Of a stretch of 64,000 nucleotides of DNA, positions 33,701-44,060 are shown one piece after another. Position 1 is the first letter of the stretch, and each line of letters starts with the position of its first letter. The notes beneath the pieces are model-generated. The model made no database searches, was not told the origin of the DNA, and was given only the letters and a program-made list of their open reading frames with translations. The position numbers and the translations under genes were made by a program. The DNA is from Erinaceus europaeus (lineage: Eukaryota > Chordata > Mammalia > Eulipotyphla > Erinaceidae): the NCBI RefSeq assembly GCF_950295315.1, contig NC_080172.1, forward strand, positions 76,589,118-76,653,117. The letters run 5' to 3'.

Positions 33701-33804
33701 CCAGATTCTGAACTCATCACCCTGTCTCATTCCTGAAAATTATTTTATGTTTGTTTGCCTTATTGCCTGTTAGCTGATAAAACACAGACCAGAGGTGGTG
33801 TTTC

Positions 33805-34233
33805 TTTCTTTCTTTTTTTTTCACCTCAACATGCTTCACTTCAGACTGTGTCCAGAAACTTCACGTGTGGAATGACAACCCTTTAGCTTCATTACTCGGG
33901 TGAGACCTTTCCTTTCATAGTATACTCTAATTTCATCTCAGGTGGTTCACTTTCTAACAAAGTCCCAAAACCTAGATATTCACCAATTTCTGTGAGAGAG
34001 AGCTTATGTTCACACGTATCTATAAACTACTGCAAAATATATACCTGAAAGCAGAAGTACACTAGAGTTTGCAGTGGGTACCTCCCTAACACTTCCTCTT
34101 TTTTATTTATTTTTTTTTTATAGAGTACTGCTGAGCTCTGGCTTATGGGGTGCAGAGGATTAAACCTGGGACGTTGGAGCCTCAGGCATGAGAGTCTCTT
34201 TGCATAACCATTATGCTATCTACCCTGTCCCTG
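33805..34233 (-). mobile_element. SINE-A with a probable 3'-transduced Family N piece
   Basis: Flanked by 'gaggtggtgtttc' (33792-33804 and 34234-34246). In the minus direction it reads SINE-A head to A-rich tail (34233 to about 34103), then Family N in antisense (about 34100-33822), then a second A-rich tail (33821-33805). One TSD around both parts means they arrived together. Confidence 0.75.
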
Positions 34234-34463
34234 GAGGTGGTGTTTCAGTGGCAGACTGCTGGACTGGTACCAGCTGCTCCAGAGTAGGTACAGACTTTTA
34301 ACCCCAGGAACCTCTCCTTAAGTCCCTCTGTTCATGAGTGTTTGTACTCACCTATGACTTGGTGGCTTCACGGAGTGATCCTATTCTTATCTTGTGTTCT
34401 CAGGTGATCCTCTTTGCTATTCCTTGTTGAGCAGGGAGAGCAAAATGCAGCTGCTGCTACTCT

Positions 34464-36703
34464 TTTTTTAAATTTCTTTATTGGGGAATTAATGTTTTAC
34501 ATTAAATACAGTAAATACAATAGTTTGTACATGCATAACATTTCCCAATTTTCCATATAACAATACAACCCCCACTAGGTCCTCTGTCACCCTTTTTTGG
34601 TCTGTATTCTCCCCCCCACCCACCCCAGAGTCTTTTACTTTGGTGCAATCGCCAACTCCAGTTCAGGTTCTACTTGTGTTTTCTTTTTTGTGTGTATTTA
34701 TTTTTAGTTTTTTAATATTTATTTATTTATTCTTTTTTGTTGCCCTTGTTTTATTGTTGTAGTTATTATTGTTGTTATTGATGTCATTGTTGTTGGATAG
34801 GACAGAGAGAAATGGAGAGAGGAGAGGAAGACAGAGAGGGGAGAGAAAGACACCTGCAGACCTGCTTCACCACTTGTGAAGCTTCTTCCCTGCAGGTAGG
34901 GAGCAGGGGGCTCGAACCAGGATCCTTAGGCCAGTTCTTGTGCTTTGCACCACGTGCGCTTAACCCACTGCACTACCACCTGACTCCCTCTACTTGTGTT
35001 TTCTTTTCTGATCTTGTTTTTCAACTTCTGCCTGAGAGTGAGGTCATCCCATATTCATCCTTCTGTTTCTGATTTATTTCACTTAACATGAATTTTTCAA
35101 GGTCTGTCCAAGATTGGATGAAAACGGTGAAGTCACCATTTTTTTTTTTATAGCTGAGTAGTATTCCATTGTGTATATATATTACAACTTGCTCAGACAC
35201 TAATCTGTTGTTGGACACCTGGGTTGCTTCCAGGTTTTGGCTATTACAAATTGTGCTGCCAAGAACATATGTGTACACAGATCTTTTTGGGTGGGTGTGT
35301 TGTGTTCCTTAGGATATATCCCCAGGAGAGGAATTGCAGAATCATAGGGTAGGTCCATTTCTAGCCTTCTGAGAGTTCTCCAGACTGCTCTCCACAGAAG
35401 CTGGACCAATTGACATTCCCACCAGCAGTGCAGGAGCGTTCCTTTGACCCCACACCCTCTCTAGCATTTGTTGCTGCTACCTTTTCTGATGCATGACATT
35501 CTCATGAATGAGAATGAAGTGGTGTCTCATTGTTGTTTTTATTTGCATTTCTCTGACAATCAAAGACTTGGAGCATTTTTTCATGTATTTCTCAACCTTT
35601 TGGATCTCTTCTGTGGTGCATATTCTGTCCATGACCTCTCCCCATTATTGGATGGGGTTATTTGTTTTCTTGTGGTTGTGTTTGGCAAGATCTTTATATA
35701 TTTTGGTTATAAAACTCTTGTCTGATGTATGGCATGTAAAGATCATCTCCCATTCTGTGAGGGGTCTTTTGGTTTGAGTAGTGGTTTCCTTTGCTGTGCA
35801 GAAGCTTTTTAATTTGATGTAGTCCCATAGGTTTATACTTGCCTTAGTCCTCTTTGTAATTGGATTCGTTTCATTGAAAATGTCTTTAAAATTTATGCGG
35901 AAAAGAGTTCTGCCAAAATTTTCCTCTAAGTATCTGATAGTTTCTGGTCTAACATCCAAGTCCTTGATCCACTTGGAATTTACTTTTGTATTTGGTGAAA
36001 TATAGTGGTTCAGTTTCATTCTCCTGCATGTTTCAACCCATTTTTCCAACACCATTTTTTCTGTAGGCTATGGGAGCCTGAAGGCTTTTAAACTATAAGT
36101 AGGCTTCTTAGCTTAACCCCTCATTCCTGATCAAGAGATAGAGCAGGGTGGGGGAGAGATAATACAGTGATTATACAAAGAGGCTCTCACACCTTCAGGA
36201 TCCAAAACTTCAGGCTCAATTCAGCTTCTCTGCCAAGCCGGACAGCACTGATGGGCCCTGTGAGTTTCTAAACAAGTCCTGTTTATAGTCTGTAGGCTCT
36301 GAGGCAACTATTCACTATGTTCTTATCAGGAGAATAACATGGAAAGGCTCCCACTACAGAGCCCCACTGCTAGGTCATCAAGGTGTACATTTTCTCCTGA
36401 GTTTCCTGGTCAGTTCTCTGTTCCCCGGTGCCAACACAGGGCCTCCCCACTGCTTCTACAGCCTCTGAGGGCAGTAGCAATAGAGACTCACAGTTGTGTT
36501 TGTAGACTCTTAGGGGAGTCCTCTCCTCCTTTCAACAGTCTTTTTGTTGGTAAAACAGACTGGAGGTGGTGCCTTAACCAATAAACTGGCGGACTGTTAC
36601 AAGCAACTTAATCTCTCACTAGGCTCCTCTCTGTCCAGGAGCTAGACGTCTTTGCACTCATGATCTCCTTTGGTATTCCTAGTTGACCCAGGAAAGGACT
36701 CTT
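34464..36703 (-). mobile_element. L1b: antisense L1 with both ends but most coding sequence deleted
   Basis: Reading leftward: 5' UTR (36703-36063, including the SINE-A-like segment at about 36140-36190), a jump at 36062 directly into late ORF2, the ORF2 C-terminal third, 3' UTR, and normal L1 end at 34468. ORF1, endonuclease and reverse transcriptase are absent. It sits in L1a, with 'gctgctactcttt' at about 34453 and 36973 as the probable TSD. Confidence 0.85.
34688..34988 (-). mobile_element. SINE-C antisense with long TSD, in L1b 3' UTR
   Basis: Full-length copy flanked by 'tctacttgtgttttctttt' (34669-34687 and 34989-35007), a 19-bp target duplication with no mismatch. Young. Confidence 0.95.
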
Positions 36704-36970
36704 TTTAAAAAAATATTTATTTATTTATTCCCTTTTGTTGTCCTTGTTGTTTTATTGTTGTTACTGATGTTGTCGTTGTTGGATAGGACAGAGAGAAATG
36801 GAGAGAAGAGGAGAGGAAGACAGAGACGGGGAGAGAAAGATAGATACTTGCAGACCTACTTCACCGCTTGTGAAGCGATGCCTCTGCAGGTAGGGAGCCT
36901 GGGGCTCGAACCTGGATCTTTATGCCAGTCCTTGTGCTTTGTGTTTAACCCTCTGTGATACCTCCTGACT
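36704..36970 (-). mobile_element. SINE-C antisense at the L1b 5' edge
   Basis: 'tttattcccttttgttgtcc', 'gataggacagagagaaatgg', 'cttgcagacctacttcaccg', 'gtgtttaaccctctgtgata'. It occupies the junction between L1b and the remaining 5' end of L1a. Confidence 0.9.
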
Positions 36971-37005
36971 CCCTGCTGCTACTCTTTAGCCATGCCTCTG
37001 GAAGT

Positions 37006-37389
37006 CCTGATTCTCCACACTTTGCTTCTCAACTATACCTCAAGTCACATACGTAGACTTTGGACCTTTTTAGTCCCAAATCCATGGCCCAGGTCAACTT
37101 CTGGGAGAGGAGATCGGACATTAACATTTAACTTTATTTCCTATTGGAACATCTAGGAAGGTATTAACATATGAGTTCATGTTTTGTTTCTTTTAGGCAT
37201 CTTGATATAATTAACCTGTTCCAAGGCCTATTGAGTGGATTAGATATCATCTTATAGGAGAAATCCTTTGATCTTATGATCTGACTGACAACAGTTGAAA
37301 ACTTTTATATTATTTTTGTATTATTTCTGTACCATTGAGCAGCAAACATGTGTGTGTGTGTGTTCTAAAAAACCCATACTTGTTTCAGG
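37006..37389. other. Unassigned DNA
   Basis: No gene. A short (TG)n run lies at 37350-37364. Confidence 0.45.
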
Positions 37390-37545
37390 GCCTTTATTAA
37401 ACAGAGATTTATTTTATATGAGCTAGAAATATTTACATGAGAGAATGAGGTAGAGAGAGAGAAGTCAAAGGACCACTTTAGTACATATAGCAGTAGGAAT
37501 TGAACCTGGAAGTTCAGATATGCAAGTCCTACTCTCTAAGAGTTG
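37390..37545 (-). mobile_element. Old tRNA-like SINE, antisense
   Basis: 'gagagaatgaggtagagaga', 'gtaggaattgaacctggaag', 'caagtcctactctctaagag'. It has reversed tRNA-SINE layout, with the family uncertain (SINE-D or -G). Confidence 0.5.
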
Positions 37546-37607
37546 AAGTTATTTCTTAATTCACAGGAATTTAAAATTTTAACTAAAGTTCACACAATCA
37601 TAAGATA

Positions 37608-37805
37608 TTGGAGGGGGGGGGTTGCACCCAGTAAAGTGTACACATTACCATGTTCAGTGTCCTGGATTCAAGACCCTAGTTCCCACCTGCAGGTGAGATG
37701 CTTCACAAATGATGAAGCAGTACTGCAGGTATCTCTCTTTCTCTCTCTCTATCTCCCCCTGCCCTCTCAATTTCTGTCTCTATATATATATAAAAAAAAA
37801 AAAAG
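37608..37805 (+). mobile_element. SINE-B
   Basis: 'acccagtaaagtgtacacat', 'tgcaggtgagatgcttcaca', 'ccctctcaatttctgtctct', (TA)n and poly(A) tail. Confidence 0.82.
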
Positions 37806-37879
37806 CCAAAATAAAACACAGCAGCAACAACAACAAAAGTTCTGCTTCCAGCAAAGCTTTATACACTATTCTCTTTTTG

Positions 37880-38035
37880 TTGTTGCCAGGACTTCACTGC
37901 TCCAGTCTGACTTTTTCAGCTAGAGATAGAAGGAGAGAATGACAGTACAGCACCAAACTTTCCTCCACTCGGGTGGAAGTCAGACTCAAACATGAACAGT
38001 AGGCACCCTCCCAGGTGGCCTATCTTGCCAGCCCT
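37880..38035 (-). mobile_element. SINE-G (old tRNA-like), antisense
   Basis: 'agagatagaaggagagaatg', 'acagtacagcaccaaacttt', 'cctccactcgggtggaagtc', 'ggtggcctatcttgccagcc'. Same order as at 56.98 and 63.8 kb. Confidence 0.62.
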
Positions 38036-39174
38036 AGTAACTGACTTTTAATATCCTGACAAACAGCAGTTAGCCTCACCTCCTGTACCATGGAAGTAGG
38101 AAGAGATATAATGAACAGACAGGATCTATTAGCTGCCCTTTGTCCTGGAATGATCCTTCTCTCTCCACTCACTGATCTTGGCAACACAGATTGCAAGGGG
38201 GGGGTAGCAATGAGGGTAAAGGAGAAGTCTAGACACTCCTGAAGCTCATTTTCCCTGCCAGCCTCACATCTACTGGTAATAACCTATCACACAAATTTCT
38301 GCAGTTAATTAATAAAGTAATCAAAACAACTGGGGGAAAGGTGAAAGGCATATTAGACTGCCTTAAAGGGCAGAGGACAGAAACAAATTTCAGTAAGTGG
38401 CTTGTTTGATTAAGACACAAGTACAATTGCCTAATCTCAAAGCAGCATTCCTTCATTGCTAATTTGTTTAAAGTCATTGTGGTGAGAGTCTACAACAGAG
38501 CGGTTGAGTAACACATTTTTAGATTTTTCTGAACTAGAAGGTATGTTGTATTGAATGAAATAGACATAGGAAGAGTGCACATTTGAGAAATTCTAAAATA
38601 TTGTAGAAACTGATTTAAAATGTGGAGGAATTGATTTCTCACTAAAATTTTTTGTACTACAAACATCTGAAGTTTCCTTTTTAAAAGATTCTAGATGAAG
38701 TAGATAATACTGATCTCAAGTTTGGGCTCAAAAAAACTATAAGGTCTCTCTTCAATTTGAACTTTGAAGATAAAGATCAGGGCTTTGACTCATCACATTT
38801 TCACACTGGTAGCAAAAGAAGAGGATACTCAGAGAGTGGGATTTTTATTTATTTGCTCTAGGGAATAAATTACCTATTCACTTTGTATTTAAAAATTCAA
38901 GTATTTGTTTCTCTAGATATAAAAGACAAAAGTATAACAGGCATGAGAAAAAGGTAGAGGCCCTACATTATGGAAAACTTTGTGTTAGAATACTCTGCTA
39001 TCTGAGAGTACTGGTTTCTTAATAGAATTATTCTATGCCAAGGAGATGACTAGGCTTATGTGTTCATCTTTTGAAATAAAATACCAATCTTCCTTTTAGA
39101 TAACAAACATTAGTTATTATTTTAATTGTTTATGTTACTACAGTATAGCATAGTAGTAGTCTTTTTAGAATTTT
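38036..39174. other. Unassigned DNA
   Basis: About 1.1 kb without a recognised repeat or gene. AT-rich toward its end. Confidence 0.5.
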
Positions 39175-39350
39175 AAAAGCAACAGATAGAGTACGTGCTT
39201 TGCCATACATTGAGGACCTGGGTCTGAAGCCTGGCACCATATGAATACACCGTGGAAAGCAACAAAAGTGCCACAGAAGGTGAAGTAGTGCTGTGGTCTC
39301 TCTTTCTTTCTGTGTCTGACTTCCTTCTCTCTCTGAAGTAAAAAGAATAA
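39175..39350 (+). mobile_element. SINE-E-like, diverged
   Basis: 'gtacgtgctttgccatacat', 'gaggacctgggtctgaagcc', 'agaaggtgaagtagtgctgt', CTCTCT then A-rich end. Confidence 0.6.
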
Positions 39351-39419
39351 TAGCCTTCTTTGGAATCAAACATATAACTGTTATGGATGCCACAGAAAGC
39401 CAAACATTTGGTTTTTTTA

Positions 39420-39702
39420 TATTATTATTATTTATTTTTTCTATTTATTTTCCTTTTTTGTTGCCCTTGTTGTTTTTTATTGTTGTTGTTATTATTGTTG
39501 TTGTTAGATAGGACAGAGAGAAATGGAGAGAGGAGGTGAAGTCAGAGAGAGGGAGAGAAAGATAGACACCTGCAAACCTCTTCACTGCCTGTGAAGCTAC
39601 TCCCCTGCAGGTGGGGAACCGGGGGCTTGGACTGGGATCCTTGAGCTGGTCCTTGCACTTTGCGCCACCTACGCTTAACCCTCTGCCTTACCACCCCACT
39701 CC
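39420..39702 (-). mobile_element. SINE-C antisense with TSD
   Basis: 'ttttgttgcccttgttgttt', 'gataggacagagagaaatgg', 'ctacgcttaaccctctgcct'. Flanks 'ccaaacatttggttttt' and 'ccaaacacttgttttta' form the target duplication. Confidence 0.92.
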
Positions 39703-40649
39703 CCAAACACTTGTTTTTATGAGAAGTAAAGGGGGGGTATATTACCATTTGAACCTGCAACTACAGGCCAGAGATATTAATTCAAATAAATCTTCTCACC
39801 TTCTAATAAAAATGAATCTTATACAAGTAGAAGTGAATAAGGACTGGAAAGTTGGGAATTAGGTTTAGGGGCAAGCAGGGAGGGGGTCAGAGGACATCAG
39901 ATCTTCCCTCCTGCTAGACTATGGCTCCTTAAACTTCCTCTTAGAATGCAGCTCATAATGCATTGGAACTATTATGCATTATGAGCTGCATTTTGTAGGG
40001 GCAACTTGAGTAAGAAAGGGTTGGGAGTGTTTGAGTCTCCAATAGTTGTCCTTTCATTTTCTAAATTCAGACTCATCATATTAAATGCAGCAATTAAATT
40101 TAACTCAATTTACCCATTCCAGGCCATCTCCTTCACCTAGAGTATAGTCTTGTGGAGTCACACTTTCATTTTCATTGATCACACACACACACACAAAAAG
40201 TCATAATTCCTGATGACCTCACCACCACCGCTAACAACAACAATAATTAGCAGGTGGGTATTAATTAAAATGTGGATCATATTTGAAATAAAATAATGGT
40301 TACTTTTGAACATAGTGACTGAAAGGGAAAAGAGAGAAGGCTTCTGTGTCCAGATCTAAGTGCTAGCTACATGAATGTGTTAGTTTGTGAAAGGTCAGTA
40401 TATACCATTTAGTCATCTTAGCAACTCTGAATCTAATGACCATCAAGAATTAAATAATAATTAATTGTGAGGTTAGTGAACAGCAATGTGAGTGAGAAAG
40501 CTATAATGATTTATAAATGAATTAACCTCAAAGCATGACATCAAGAAAAGAGGCAGATACCAGATCGCGCATTCTGTATGCTACTATTGGCATGAAGTAC
40601 AAAGTAGGCAAAACTGCAATGGCATGAGAAACTGTTTTTACTACTACCC
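39703..40649. other. Unassigned DNA with a perfect hairpin
   Basis: No gene. Holds the inverted repeat at 39945-39992 and a (CA)n run near 40179-40195. Confidence 0.5.
39945..39992. repeat. Perfect 19-bp inverted repeat, 10-base loop
   Basis: Left arm aatgcagctcataatgcat (39945-39963), loop tggaactatt, right arm atgcattatgagctgcatt (39974-39992). The arms pair without mismatch. Flanking bases do not extend the pairing. It lies outside any recognised transposon. Confidence 0.95.
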
Positions 40650-40790
40650 ATCCCAGATGGAGAGTCTAAGGGTCTGAGAGGATAACTTGGCTTGAGTAAC
40701 ATTCCCTAAATAAAGCAGAACTAGGATAGGATCCAGGGTTCCTGTTTCCAGTGCCCAGGTGCAAAACTATTATGATTAGTGCTATCTGCC
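40650..40790 (-). repeat. MIR
   Basis: 'cagatggagagtctaagggt', 'gagaggataacttggcttga', 'gcagaactaggataggatcc' follow the reversed MIR core. Confidence 0.65.
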
Positions 40791-41000
40791 TAGAAATCAT
40801 GGTACTCTCAGGTCTTAGTAAAGGGGCTTGCTTTTACTGTCTTTCAAACAACCTCAGTTAGTGTAGCAAGTTTCCCTGTATCATTTCTATTCAGTCTTTA
40901 ATGGATTTATTTTACTTAGATTCTAATCATGAAGTTTAATGTGTGAAACAGAAAGCAACCACACAGAAAGACTGCATTCTAACCAGAATTTGCTACAACA

Positions 41001-41202
41001 TTTTAAAAGCATGTGGGCTGGGTAGTGGTGTACCTGGTTTTAAAAGCATGCGGGCTGGGTAGTGGTACACCCGGTTAAGTACGCATATTACCATGCATGA
41101 GGATCCAGGTTGAAGCCCTCATTCCCCACCTGTAGGAGGGACACTTTACAAGTAGTGAAACAGGTCTGCAAGTGTCTCTCTCTCTCTCTGTATCTTGGCT
41201 CC
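41001..41202 (+). mobile_element. SINE-B with 37-bp duplication, cut by an LTR
   Basis: A 37-bp stretch starting 'ttttaaaagcatg' (5' flank and SINE head) is repeated at 41001-41037 and 41038-41074. The body follows to the CTCTC tract and stops at 41202, where the ERV LTR begins, so the provirus probably landed in this SINE. Confidence 0.82.
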
Positions 41203-41578
41203 TGTTGTTGTTGTGGTCCGGTGTCGGGCTGCACCGTGGAGAAGAGAGAGGAAGTCCAGAGCAAGTGGGGTACACAAATCTTTATTATAGGATGAGGGGG
41301 GTGGCTCAGGCCACGTGGAGTGAGCCGACAATGGCCGTCCCCATTACCTGACCACGGGGCGAGAGAAGGGAGAGAGATCTGAGAGAGAGCCGAAGGAACG
41401 GGGGGGGGGGGGAGCCGAGTGCCCAGAGAGAGTGAGGGGGGGTGTGGGGGCTTTTAATGGGCAACAACCAGGGGTGACGTGTGGGGCCAGGATTGGTTGA
41501 AGGGGGCACTGCTAGGATTTCTCAGGGCGTGGTAAAACCTGGGGGTGGAGACTGCATCAGAATAATTCCTCAGCAACA
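41203..41578 (-). mobile_element. ERV class II 3' LTR (376 bp)
   Basis: On the minus strand it starts TGTTG right after a polypurine tract and ends CAACA, the inverted terminal repeat usual for IAP/betaretrovirus-like LTRs. It has a TATA-like 'attaaaag' near 41458-41451, a polyadenylation signal AATAAA at 41286-41281, and a short U5. A C run (G on plus, 41401-41412) and CT-rich DNA lie between. No matching full 5' LTR is found in the window. Confidence 0.88.
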
Positions 41579-41596
41579 TCTCCTCCTTTCCCTTTA
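41579..41596 (-). other. Polypurine tract next to LTR
   Basis: The minus strand reads 'aaagggaaaggaggaga' immediately before the LTR TG. This is the expected plus-strand DNA primer site of a retrovirus and fixes the orientation. Confidence 0.85.
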
Positions 41597-43479
41597 TATC
41601 TAAATGGACACAGTAAAGAAAAATGGAATGGAGCAGGCTTAAATGTTATTAAAGAGTGCGGTGCTCAGGTGGGAAGATATAGGACTTTCTGTGGAGGAGG
41701 GAAGGCTTAAATGGCTGCCAACCTTGTGAGATTTATGCGTCCTCCTGTGCTCAACCCCTCTTTAGAGAGAGAGACTTACCTGGAGAGACTCATCTCATAG
41801 GTTTAAGCACAGCCTGCTCAACCATCTCTTCACAATATCTCTACATCTTTTCTATCTTTCTATCTAGTAATAGCATAAGATGGTTCAAAGTCTGTAAAAG
41901 ACTATCATGGAGCAGAAACCTTTTGGGCATACACCTAAATGATATAACAAAACAGGAAGGGACAAGTAGGGGAGTAGTAAAAAACCAGTGTGAAGTGAAG
42001 GGAAGGATAGGTGTGTAAAGGAACGTTCCCTGCTTGGGGGGGGAAGGGGCAAGGGTACATAATGAGGGGGAGGCGGGAGGGCATGACCCACCAAACAGAG
42101 GGGCTATTTGGCATTGTATAGTCCTCAAGGCAACAGTCTGTAGAGTCTATAAATTACTCAGGATCAGTCTATAAAAAATCAGCAGTGTGAAGGGAAATAA
42201 GCTGCTTTAAAATTATGTAAAATGTCTATAGGGTATGCCAGAAAGTCTGATACAAGTCTCAGTCCAAAGTAGATGGCTAGGGGAAGAATTGGCAGGGGAT
42301 GAGACGCTGCATGAGGGAGGTCAGCCGCTGGAATTCTGCTTTTCTGTAGATAGCCAGCTGGAACCACCAACACGTGACAGGCAAATCAGAAGCAGGAATG
42401 ACAAGCAGGCCTTAAGAAAGTTCTGTCCTTGGAGTCTGTGTATCAGGTTCTTCAGATCGTGTTAAGTGACATCTAGGGTTTCAGGAGGTGTGCCACTGTA
42501 GTCGTGCCATCTAGTGGGTGATGTCTGGGTGTGCAGGGGTTCAGATGGTTTTTCCGGGATTCCTGTGAAAGAAACACAAATAATCTGCTTCTCGTGGTTA
42601 ATTTGAACTTGTAAGAAGTTATAGGTTTGTTATAGTTGATACCTCGATGATTATAATTGGTTTAAATCTCTTTATGATTTTATTTAAAGGTCTTCTAATG
42701 TGATCTCCTGTAGCAGTCTCTACTGCACAATCTTGAGACCAATTTTAGCTAAAATATGTATTTTAAACAGACTCAAATTGCTTAGAGAGTTAACGCATTT
42801 TCGTGACAATGATTTTAACATTTATAGTGCCAGATTGATGCCAGATCTGTTCTGGATTAATTTCCACAAGATAGTTTACAGGGCACCTTTCAGAGCCCTT
42901 CAACGGTGTCCTGTATATAAAATTTATATATTTTTGTTTTGGGAATGTATAGTCACGTTAAACATTTAGACTTTTACCTTAAATAGTTAGTTACCTTAGC
43001 AAATTAATTTTTACCTTGTCTGGTAATAATGTAGCTGTAGGGTTACACTTTTGAGTGTTACAAAACTTGAGACATACCCATAAACGTTTAGTTATAACAC
43101 ACTGGAGGAAAAAGAACTTTTGTTATAAAAACATATCATTTTTAAAAACAAATTTATATCTGTCATTAGTCACACAGTTTAAGACTAAACACTTACATAT
43201 ATACCAAAAACTACATATAAAAATCAAAAGAGGGAGAAAAACAAAAATTTTGGAATGTTTCTGGACATCTCCAGAAACTTTGGCTGCGTCCAGCATTTTT
43301 ATATAAAGCCAATTACCTTTTAGAGTACTCCGAGCAGATGGGTCATGCAAAAAATTTTTTTTGTCATTCAACACACTCACTCACAAAACACAACTGGCCA
43401 GTTATAACATAAGACATTCAGGGAAAGGGTAGGAGAGAGGTCTCTGTGAGCCAGATTTTGTAGGTACTGCCATGTCTTA
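41597..43479 (-). pseudogene. ERV region between integrase and 3' LTR, no readable env
   Basis: About 1.9 kb downstream of integrase in the minus direction. No envelope hallmark (surface-transmembrane cleavage site, fusion peptide or immunosuppressive motif) can be read, and frames are short. 42900-43170 has a diverged relative on the plus strand at 46700-46870, so it is a true proviral segment. It contains a perfect CTCF-like core at 42504-42517. Confidence 0.65.
42504..42517 (-). promoter_or_regulatory. CTCF-like core motif in ERV
   Basis: On the minus strand CCACTAGATGGCAC fits the known core CCASYAGRKGGCRS at every position. Motif only; occupancy is unknown. Confidence 0.5.
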
Positions 43480-44060
43480 TTACGGGTCCTGGTATGTATC
43501 CTGCATCTGGTCCTCTTGTGGTATTTCTTCTTCTTCAGGGATATCAGTGCCATCCTGCGGGTATTGTTGGACATGGCAGGCAGGAACCCAGGCAGGTTTA
43601 GAGAAATTTTGAGGGAAAACGCATGACCTTCCCATGGTCAATAGTGGGTCAGGCCCTTTCCAAATTTTATCGAGTGGGTTTCTCCATTTGACCTTAATAG
43701 ATGGGAGGGTAGATGGTGTTTGCCAGTGAAGAATGATAGGAGGTAGGTCCGAGTTATTGTAAATATTAAAGAGATTTAAAGTAGTTAAGGCTTTTGCTAG
43801 CTGGATATTCGGGGGGTACATTCCTCCTTTAATTTTATTTAACTGATCCTTAAGGGTTTGATGGGCCCTCTTGACAATGCCTTGTCCCTGTGGATTGTAG
43901 GGGATGCCTGTGGTATGAGTAATGTTCCAGAGGGAACAAAAATCTTTAAATTGTTTGCTGGTAAATGCCAGTCCACGGTCAGTTTTCAGTTGAAGAGGTA
44001 AACCCATCACAGCAAAACAGGAGAGCATATGGCTTTTAAGAGGTGTATGGCTGCCACGGC
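43480..44060 (-). pseudogene. pol: ERV pol: integrase C-terminal two thirds
   Basis: A 182-codon open frame (44028-43480) whose 5' end is set by a deletion. It shows the integrase core around KTDRG with the second catalytic Asp (codon near 43980), the conserved TGIPYNPQGQGIV stretch, and the C-terminal DNA-binding domain (WKGPDPLL, then WVPACHVQ). Exactly 35 residues after that Asp, where the DD35E Glu belongs, the codon at 43872-43870 is Lys (GIVKRAH). The zinc-binding N-terminus, first Asp, RT, RNase H and protease are gone. Best relatives by pattern are betaretroviruses/IAP. Catalytically dead. Confidence 0.88.

Larger units (their letters stand above)
33775..37005 (-). mobile_element. L1a: antisense L1 5' UTR split by later insertions
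   Basis: Pieces 33775-33804, 34234-34463 and 36971-37005 match, in reverse, the intact L1 5' UTR: 'gaggtggtg', 'tgtttgtactcacc', 'ctttgctattccttgttga', and finally 'gctgctactctttagccatg' then 'cctctggaagtcc', the extreme L1 5' end. The body of the element is not seen to the left, so only the promoter end remains. Confidence 0.8.

Noticed and set aside
34464..36703. L1b as a spliced integrated L1 transcript
   Set aside because: The bases at the junction do not fit GT donor and AG acceptor, and an A-run microhomology explains the join.
41841..42128. 95-codon Pro/Phe-rich reverse frame as envelope protein
   Set aside because: It lies where env would be but shows no cleavage site, fusion peptide or cysteine pattern.
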